The translations under genes were made by a program, and so were the position numbers. Below are positions 58,879 through 64,000 of a stretch of DNA of 64,000 bases, one piece after another. This stretch comes from an uncultured Bacteroidota bacterium (GTDB taxonomy: Bacteria; Bacteroidota; Bacteroidia; Bacteroidales; F082), in NCBI GenBank assembly GCA_937912115.1, contig CALDOI010000049.1:33923-97922 (forward strand), read 5' to 3'. Each line of letters begins with the position of its first letter. Positions within the stretch are counted from its first letter, which is position 1. A model generated the notes under the pieces. That model saw only the letters and a program-made list of their open reading frames with translations, was not told the DNA's origin and did not search any database.

Positions 58879-60150
58879 TTACAACTTGTTCCATAACTTC
58901 GATGCTTGTTCTTTTGTGTATTTTAGCACGTCATCCTCATCAACAGTTTGAACAATCCTGTCTTTCACAATAACCTCCCCGTTTGAAATAACATGCTGTA
59001 CATTTTTTGAGGAAAATCCATGAATAAAATGACCGAAAAAATTTTCGTCATTAAGTTCGGTAGGTGAGTCATAATCCAATACAACCAGGTTATTTTCACC
59101 ATCCCCTACAAAACTATTACTGCTTAAATAGTTATGAACCTTTCTGAATCTGTAATATGAAGAAAGGAAATCAATTTGGTCTTTTCCTTGTCCTACAAAA
59201 TAAGAAGCTTGCGCACTACGAACCATATCACTATGCATTCCATCGGTACCAAGCATTACATTATCACCTAATCCTCTTGAATTAAAATATCCTACATTAT
59301 TATTCAAATTGCTTTCGGTATTTTGCACAACATAGCAAGGTGAATTTCCTATCAACTGTCGTTCCTCATCATTTATATGCAGGCAATGTGCAAGAATGGT
59401 TTTTGAAGAATTTAGTACACCTGCATCCATAAGTCTGTTTACAACACGTTTACCATATTGGTTAGTGCATTGTATCTGATCATATTCGTCTTCTGCAACA
59501 TGAACATGAATACCTGAATTCATCTTTTGCATAAGAGTAACAGCTTTGCCAAGAGTAGAATCCCCCACGGTAAAAGAAGCATGCAATCCAACAAGTCCTT
59601 TATTATTTTTCAAATACTCCTCTGTTTCGAATAAGCCTTTGTGAGCCTTGTCGATACCATCCCTATCTGTAATTTCATAACACAACAGATGGCCAACTCC
59701 AACCCTGTTAAATGCTTCTGCTATTATATTAAGTGATCCCTCAATATAATTTGGTGAAGCATGATGATCGATGGCAAATGTTGCGCCTGATTTTGCACAA
59801 GCAATTGCAGTTGCCAACGCACTAGCCTCAATAATATCTTTATCAAGAGCTTTGTCAAGATTCCACCAGATGTATTTAAGTTTTTCAACGAAATTATTAA
59901 TTGGGTGATTTGGAGGAGGCATTCCTCTGCTTAATGCAGAATATGCATGATGGTGGCCAACTGCAAATGATTTAGTAACAAATTTACCTGTACAATCGAT
60001 AACCTTATCTTCAGGAGAAATAACTATCTCCTCAAAAGAGTTATGAAAATTCAGATTGCTATTTTCTCCTTCTCCAACCACTATGTTTGTTTTTGACAAA
60101 AAGAGGGTTCTCCAATCGATGAAGGTTGCGTTTTTTAATATTACGGCCAT
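58879..60150 (-). CDS. ssnA: SsnA-like amidohydrolase
   Basis: Metal-dependent hydrolase of the chlorohydrolase/guanine-deaminase type, 423 residues. Motifs: the first metal pair in SFAVGHHHAYSALSRGM, IDHHASPN, VHVAEDEYDQ, ILAHCLHIND and GTDGMHSDM. SsnA proteins regularly accompany selenium-dependent molybdenum hydroxylases; here it follows such a gene on the same strand, separated by a palindromic repeat. Substrate unknown; a purine-like amino compound is an inference from the neighbour. Confidence 0.85.
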   Translation of the reverse strand: MAVILKNATFIDWRTLFLSKTNIVVGEGENSNLNFHNSFEEIVISPEDKVIDCTGKFVTKSFAVGHHHAYSALSRGMPPPNHPINNFVEKLKYIWWNLDKALDKDIIEASALATAIACAKSGATFAIDHHASPNYIEGSLNIIAEAFNRVGVGHLLCYEITDRDGIDKAHKGLFETEEYLKNNKGLVGLHASFTVGDSTLGKAVTLMQKMNSGIHVHVAEDEYDQIQCTNQYGKRVVNRLMDAGVLNSSKTILAHCLHINDEERQLIGNSPCYVVQNTESNLNNNVGYFNSRGLGDNVMLGTDGMHSDMVRSAQASYFVGQGKDQIDFLSSYYRFRKVHNYLSSNSFVGDGENNLVVLDYDSPTELNDENFFGHFIHGFSSKNVQHVISNGEVIVKDRIVQTVDEDDVLKYTKEQASKLWNKL

Positions 60151-60185
60151 ATCTTGTTATTATTCATTTATCTATTTATTTACTA

Positions 60186-60260
60186 TTGTCATCCTGAACG
60201 TAATGAAGAATCTCCATACTAGCATTATTGAGATTCTTCGCTAATCGCCCAGAATGACAA
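60186..60260. repeat. Palindromic interspersed repeat of the GTCATxCTGA type
   Basis: TTGTCATCCTGAACGTAATG followed by AAGAATCTC, and GAGATTCTT... ending AGAATGACAA, form an imperfect inverted repeat of 75 bp (perfect at the ends TTGTCAT/ATGACAA and at AAGAATCTC/GAGATTCTT). The pattern resembles the non-autonomous REP/MITE-like elements with GTCATTCTGAGCG-AAGAATCTC halves common in Bacteroidota genomes. It sits between xdh and ssnA and could also act as a transcription or RNA-processing barrier. Only one copy is in this window. Confidence 0.75.
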
Positions 60261-60277
60261 AAACTCCAATTCTTGGA

Positions 60278-62824
60278 TCACTTTTTCAATGGCAACTTTG
60301 TTCGTCGAATTCCATCAAAATTACAAAACGCATTAGCCACTGCTGCTGCTGTTGGAACAAGTCCAATTTCACCAATTCCCTTTGCTCCATATGGGCCAAC
60401 AGAATCTTTTACTTCTACACCTTTTACAATAATTTCAGGAGTTTCGTGAGCACGTAGAATACCCAGTTTACGCAATTTATCGTTTACTAAAAACCCATCT
60501 TTCATTGGCAATTCCTCCGAAAAGGCATAACCAAGCCCCATATGAACACCGCCTTCAATTTGTCCCTCGAAAAGCATAGGGTTCATTATTTTCCCAGCAT
60601 CATGCGCTGCTACTATTTTAGAAATATTGCCGCCTTCATCCAATACACAAAGCTGTGCTGCATACCCGTATGAATAGTGTATTTTTGGATCATCCTTACC
60701 CGATACTGGTTTCGATGTCCAATCGCAAACAAACTCACCTTTGTAAGTTTTTCCTGATAGTTCATTTATTGAATGTGATAATAGATCAGATTTAAAATTT
60801 TTGGCTGCATTAATTACTGCTAAACCAACAAGAGCTGTTGCCCGTGATGAAGTTGTCATACCGGTTTTAATTTGCGCTTCGGTATCAACATCTACCTCTA
60901 TTATATCCGGGTTAATTCCTGTTTCCTGACAAAGTGTTTGAAGTGCCATATTATGAACTCCCTGCCCCATTTCGGTCCAGCCATGCTTAAGGATGACTTT
61001 CTTGTCACTAATAATTTCAATAATTACTTTAGACTCATCAACCATACCATTTCCAACACCGGAGTTTTTTATGGCACAGGCAAGTCCGGCAAACCTGGCA
61101 TTATAAAAATCGTCCTTAACCGCCTCCAAACAGTCACGTATGCCAACGCCTTCCAATTTTTGTCCGGTTGAAGTTTTTAATCCATTTACAAGAGCATTAT
61201 CCCAACGAAACTGCCAACGATCGAAGCCTCCTTTTTTACAAATTTCATCGATACAGCTTTCGAGTGCAAAAGCGACCTGGTTAGCTCCAAAACCACGCAT
61301 TGCACCACTGGGAATATTATTTGTGTAAACAGTTTTTGCTTCAATATCAATTTCTGGAATATAATAGCCTCCAGAAGCATGACCTGCAACACGTTCCATA
61401 ACCTTCGCTCCTACTGATGCATAAGCACCGGTATCACCAACAGCCCTAAGCTTTAATGCCGTTAATTTCCCGTTTTTGTCGGCTCCAACTGATATATTCA
61501 TAAAAACGGGATGACGTTTTGGATGCAATCGGATAGACTCCTCTCGGCGAAGTGTAATTTTTACCGGCTTTTGTAATAAATAAGCAAACATAGCAGTCTG
61601 ACCCTGAATGCTCAAATCCTCTTTTCCTCCAAATCCACCTCCATTAGGCACAAGGGTAACCCTTACTTTTTCTTCGGGTAAACCCAATACCATTGCCACC
61701 TGCCTACGATCCTCGTATATACCCTGGCTTTGGCTATATAAAACGATTCCTTCATTGTTATCTGGTAAGGCGATTGCAGATTCCTTTTCCATGAAAGCAT
61801 GCTCAACTCTTTGAGTTTCATAATTTCCAGAACTATAAAAAGCTGAATCCATTAATGCTTTATCAACTTTCCCAATTTTAAAGCTTGTTGTTTCAAAGTT
61901 ATTTGGCCTTTCCGGGTGAATCCTTTCGGCATGAATTGCCTTAAAAACATCAGTTACAGGTTCAAGTATCTCGTACTCAACGTCAATTAATGCAATTGCT
62001 TCCCGTGCTATTTTGTATGTTTCTGCAACTACTCCTGCCAGCACATCTCCAATAAAATTAGTCGTTTCACCTTCGGCTATCATTACCGGCCAGTCCTGAA
62101 TAATCAACCCTACTTTTTGTTCACCGGGAATATCTTTTGCAGTAAAAACCCTTTTAACTCCTTGATAATTTGAAGCTTTAGATGTGTCAATCTTAATAAT
62201 TTTAGCCCTAGGATGATCAGAAAATTTCAAAGCGCCAAATAACATTCCTTCTATGTAAATATCATCCACAAAATCACGGGCTCCAATGGCTGTGTTATAT
62301 GCATCGTATTTAGGATGTGATTCTCCAACTTTTCCAGATGTAGATCTTATTTCCAGCTTTTCATTTTTACAAATTGTTTCACCCGCATATTGAATTGCTT
62401 CCTCAATTTTTTTATATCCTGTGCATCTGCAAATATGGGGTTTTATCGCTTTTTGAATTTCTTCGATGGTTGGGCTTGGATTATCCTGTAACAGCACTTT
62501 TGTACGGCTGATAAAACCCGGAGTACAAAAACCGCATTGTACTGCACCTTTGTTAACCATTGCCTTGGCTATTGTATCGAGTACATAAGGAGGAAACCCT
62601 TCAGGTGTATTGATTACTGCATCTTGTAATTTCGACATCTTCACAACGCAACTCAGCATTGCTTTTCCATTTATCTCAACAGTACAGGCACCACATGCAG
62701 CCTGTGCCGAGCAGCCATCTTTAACAGATGTAATGTGCTTATCTAATCGTAAAAAATCTAAAAGTGAACTATTTGGATCCCCTGTGTAAAATTCTTTTTC
62801 ATTGTTTAGAGTGAAGGTTATCAT
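60278..62824 (-). CDS. Fused xanthine dehydrogenase, selenium-dependent (Xdh-Se) type
   Basis: Molybdenum hydroxylase of 848 residues joining iron-sulfur and molybdopterin subunits in one chain. Start at ATG 62824 (MITFTLNNEKEF), since the upstream extension has no domain. Plant-type [2Fe-2S] site DGCSAQAACGACT with SC further on; second cluster QCGFCTPGF and CRCTGY; then the Mo domain with QSQGIYEDRRQ, PNGGGFGGKED, IPSGAMRGFGANQ, TEMGQGVHNM and the catalytic Glu in KGIGEIGLVP. No FAD domain. The overall plan matches the Xdh-Se family used for purines; the SsnA neighbour agrees. Whether selenium is used cannot be read from the sequence. Confidence 0.88.
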   Translation of the reverse strand: MITFTLNNEKEFYTGDPNSSLLDFLRLDKHITSVKDGCSAQAACGACTVEINGKAMLSCVVKMSKLQDAVINTPEGFPPYVLDTIAKAMVNKGAVQCGFCTPGFISRTKVLLQDNPSPTIEEIQKAIKPHICRCTGYKKIEEAIQYAGETICKNEKLEIRSTSGKVGESHPKYDAYNTAIGARDFVDDIYIEGMLFGALKFSDHPRAKIIKIDTSKASNYQGVKRVFTAKDIPGEQKVGLIIQDWPVMIAEGETTNFIGDVLAGVVAETYKIAREAIALIDVEYEILEPVTDVFKAIHAERIHPERPNNFETTSFKIGKVDKALMDSAFYSSGNYETQRVEHAFMEKESAIALPDNNEGIVLYSQSQGIYEDRRQVAMVLGLPEEKVRVTLVPNGGGFGGKEDLSIQGQTAMFAYLLQKPVKITLRREESIRLHPKRHPVFMNISVGADKNGKLTALKLRAVGDTGAYASVGAKVMERVAGHASGGYYIPEIDIEAKTVYTNNIPSGAMRGFGANQVAFALESCIDEICKKGGFDRWQFRWDNALVNGLKTSTGQKLEGVGIRDCLEAVKDDFYNARFAGLACAIKNSGVGNGMVDESKVIIEIISDKKVILKHGWTEMGQGVHNMALQTLCQETGINPDIIEVDVDTEAQIKTGMTTSSRATALVGLAVINAAKNFKSDLLSHSINELSGKTYKGEFVCDWTSKPVSGKDDPKIHYSYGYAAQLCVLDEGGNISKIVAAHDAGKIMNPMLFEGQIEGGVHMGLGYAFSEELPMKDGFLVNDKLRKLGILRAHETPEIIVKGVEVKDSVGPYGAKGIGEIGLVPTAAAVANAFCNFDGIRRTKLPLKK

Positions 62825-63055
62825 AATAGTATCTTTTTTAAATATGTGTGCATAATCGATTTTCAAAAATGAAACAATATTTCTAATCAAGGTTAAATCA
62901 TTAAACTCTGTAAAATTACTAAAGATGACTCAAATTAAAACAGACCTTGTTTTGTTTTTTACCCAGAAAATTATTGCTGTTTTTGATAGCTCAATTGAGG
63001 TTGTAAGTTGTGATGGATATTATTTACAATAGTAATGTGCTGATTTTGTAACCCT

Positions 63056-63328
63056 TTAAAATAAATCAGCATGTGTGCCTGTTCTGTAGAGAGTTATTGT
63101 TTTATTTTCCAAATCAATGCTCCATATCAGGAGCCAGTCGGATTTTATATGGCATTCCCAAAGGGAAGAAAAATTACCGGAGAGAATATGTGGTTTATAT
63201 GTTTGTGGTAAAGCACCTTCTTTGGTTAGTAATTCCAATGTGGTTTTTAACAAATCTATATTGTAGTTTCGCTTTGAAATTCTTTTAAAGTCTTTTTTAA
63301 ATGACCCTGTATATAGAATTGTAAACAT
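63056..63328 (-). CDS. YafQ-type toxin of a toxin-antitoxin pair
   Basis: Ribosome-dependent mRNA endoribonuclease of the RelE superfamily, 90 residues. N-terminal TGSFKKDFKRISKRNYN and C-terminal LLIWSIDLENKTITLYRTGTHADLF are the YafQ signatures, with the catalytic His and the terminal DLF. Its ATG overlaps the antitoxin stop (TAATG), the usual coupled order antitoxin-toxin. A 32-bp inverted repeat (63039-63070, GCTGATTT/AAATCAGC) covers its end. Confidence 0.9.
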   Translation of the reverse strand: MFTILYTGSFKKDFKRISKRNYNIDLLKTTLELLTKEGALPQTYKPHILSGNFSSLWECHIKSDWLLIWSIDLENKTITLYRTGTHADLF

Positions 63329-63537
63329 TATTCATTGAGCTGGTTAAGGAGTTCATCCACATTTTCTGCATAAAACAATTTCTTGTTTTTTGCATCATCA
63401 ATTGATTTTAATGTTTCTTTATTGGGAATCTTTTGGAGTGATATGGAACTGCTTTTTTTTGCCAATTCCTGAATCAGCCCAAGTAAGTATTTAGCTTCCT
63501 TGCTTTTTTCGTTAAACTTTATTACATAAGTACTCAT
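63328..63537 (-). CDS. Antitoxin partner of the YafQ-type toxin
   Basis: 69 residues from ATG 63537 (MSTYVIKFNEKSKEAKY); the upstream Met would precede the promoter box. It is not a strict DinJ/RHH sequence: the N-terminal strand followed by the helix KEAKYLLGLIQELAKKS suggests a Phd/RelB-like dimer, and the tail (KLFYAENVDELLNQLNE) would wrap the toxin. Assignment rests on position and size. Its stop overlaps the toxin start by 1 nt. Confidence 0.8.
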   Translation of the reverse strand: MSTYVIKFNEKSKEAKYLLGLIQELAKKSSSISLQKIPNKETLKSIDDAKNKKLFYAENVDELLNQLNE

Positions 63538-63553
63538 CGGGAAAGTATTTTTA

Positions 63554-63561
63554 CAAAAATA
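63554..63561 (-). promoter_or_regulatory. -7 box (TATTTTTG, minus strand) for the toxin-antitoxin pair
   Basis: TATTTTTG on the minus strand is an exact TAnnTTTG match 16 nt before the antitoxin ATG. Confidence 0.6.
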
Positions 63562-63713
63562 CAACAAATACTTTTTGTTTAAATCAAATACCTAATCTTG
63601 CAAGTACGGCGGCTAGGTTCGATATAACAATAAAGTTCTTTTTTACAGTTGAAGTTTTTTATCAACAGCGGTTTTTAAACAAAGTATTATTCTATATTTA
63701 TATTAGATAAAAA

Positions 63714-64000
63714 TTAAAATTGGGATAGTTTTATTAACTCATCAATAGTTGCATTAATTGCATTAGGCATCTCTATTACACTTGAAACTGCCTTCAAATC
63801 CTTTAATCCACTTCCGGTAAGCAGAACAACATTGTTTGAATTTTCGGATAAACTGCTTGAGCTTTCATAGGATAGTAAACCGGCATATGCTGCTGCTGCT
63901 GCTGGTTCAGTAAACAATCCGGTACTTTGTGACAGCAACAAAGATGCTTCCATAATCTGAGCATCCGAAACTGTTATGGTTTCTCCATTATACTCCTGAA
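63714..64000 (-). CDS. Threonine-synthase-like PLP enzyme, C-terminal part (runs off the window)
   Basis: The frame is open to the window edge, so this is a 3' fragment of 95 codons. Reading from the edge: QEYNGETITVSDAQIMEASLL, then STGLFTEPAAAAAYAGLLSY, followed by LLTGSGLKD. This is the C-terminal end of the PLP fold-type II family: the segment equivalent to GIFVEPAGAAS and the closing L.TG.GLKD are typical of threonine synthase and relatives. It may instead be a relative found beside SsnA/Xdh-Se genes. The internal Met at 63953 is not the start. Confidence 0.8.
   Translation of the reverse strand, partial: QEYNGETITVSDAQIMEASLLLSQSTGLFTEPAAAAAYAGLLSYESSSSLSENSNNVVLLTGSGLKDLKAVSSVIEMPNAINATIDELIKLSQF

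Noticed and set aside
62925..63032. 35-codon open frame between xdh and the toxin gene
   Set aside because: No recognisable product, no -7 box and no conserved context; could be real but unsupported.
63039..63070. Inverted repeat GCTGATTT/AAATCAGC at the end of the toxin gene as a terminator
   Set aside because: The stem is present, but neither side is followed by a T-tract, so I do not call it a terminator.
1..64000. tRNA or rRNA genes, CRISPR arrays, insertion sequences and prophage genes
   Set aside because: All intergenic gaps above 70 bp were read on both strands and no cloverleaf, spaced direct repeats, transposase or phage gene was found.

Overview
The window is a chromosome segment of a member of the Bacteroidota, most like the Bacteroidales/Marinilabiliales side of the phylum. 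The evidence is: repeated TAnnTTTG -7 boxes a short distance before genes; almost no Shine-Dalgarno sequences; a SusC/SusD pair; C-terminal type IX secretion (T9SS) sorting tails; lineage families DUF4290 and DUF6089; the gene order nadK-DUF6089-uppS-bamA-ompH-ompH; and a GlsB/GlsA glycine-lipid pair. The DNA is AT-rich throughout. I saw no rRNA, tRNA, CRISPR array, insertion sequence or prophage. The species cannot be named from the sequence alone.

Layout. 1-16.1 kb is mostly housekeeping: holB, tilS, a dsbD with a doubled N-terminal domain, murA (convergent, with Asp at the usual catalytic Cys position), a DUF4290 gene, the rplM-rpsI-rpsB-tsf operon with a clear promoter and terminator, two tandem paralogous beta-barrel proteins, a ferredoxin-NADP reductase followed by a 58-residue BFD-type [2Fe-2S] protein, and mutS2.

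16.2-33.0 kb is the main accessory region: a polysaccharide utilisation locus (PUL) that looks built for alpha-mannosides. The plus arm runs susC, susD, a two-domain mannose-6-phosphate isomerase, a sugar MFS transporter, a ROK hexokinase, a GH92 alpha-mannosidase fused to an SGNH esterase, a DUF5005/DUF4185-like lipoprotein and an esterase broken by an in-frame stop just after its signal peptide. The minus arm carries a T9SS-tailed envelope protein, a T9SS-tailed paralogue of the DUF5005-like protein and a GntR/UTRA regulator. The same complex inverted repeat (ATATGT-N4-ACATATG-N-ACAT) lies at the promoter of each arm, so I infer that the GntR protein controls both arms, including its own gene. 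Mannose released outside or in the periplasm would enter by the MFS carrier, be phosphorylated by the ROK kinase and be isomerised to fructose-6-phosphate.

33.1-40.2 kb holds a membrane-anchored thioredoxin, two envelope lipoproteins (one with a vWA domain) and an ECF sigma/FecR/TonB-receptor surface-signalling unit; several strong hairpins sit between these genes. 40.2-45.2 kb has an MmcQ-like protein, an acyl-CoA carboxyltransferase plus biotin carrier behind a terminator-like leader, engB and the GlsB/GlsA lipid enzymes. 45.2-55.3 kb is an envelope-biogenesis block on the minus strand (two OmpH/Skp chaperones, BamA, UppS, DUF6089, NadK, a one-POTRA Omp85-like protein, a CBS protein, RsgA, a cupin). 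55.4-58.9 kb has a PrsW-like membrane protein, a potassium channel, an M16 peptidase and an O-methyltransferase. 58.9-64 kb has an SsnA-like amidohydrolase and a fused selenium-dependent-type xanthine dehydrogenase separated by a palindromic GTCAT-type repeat, then a YafQ-type toxin-antitoxin pair and the 3' part of a threonine-synthase-like gene that leaves the window.
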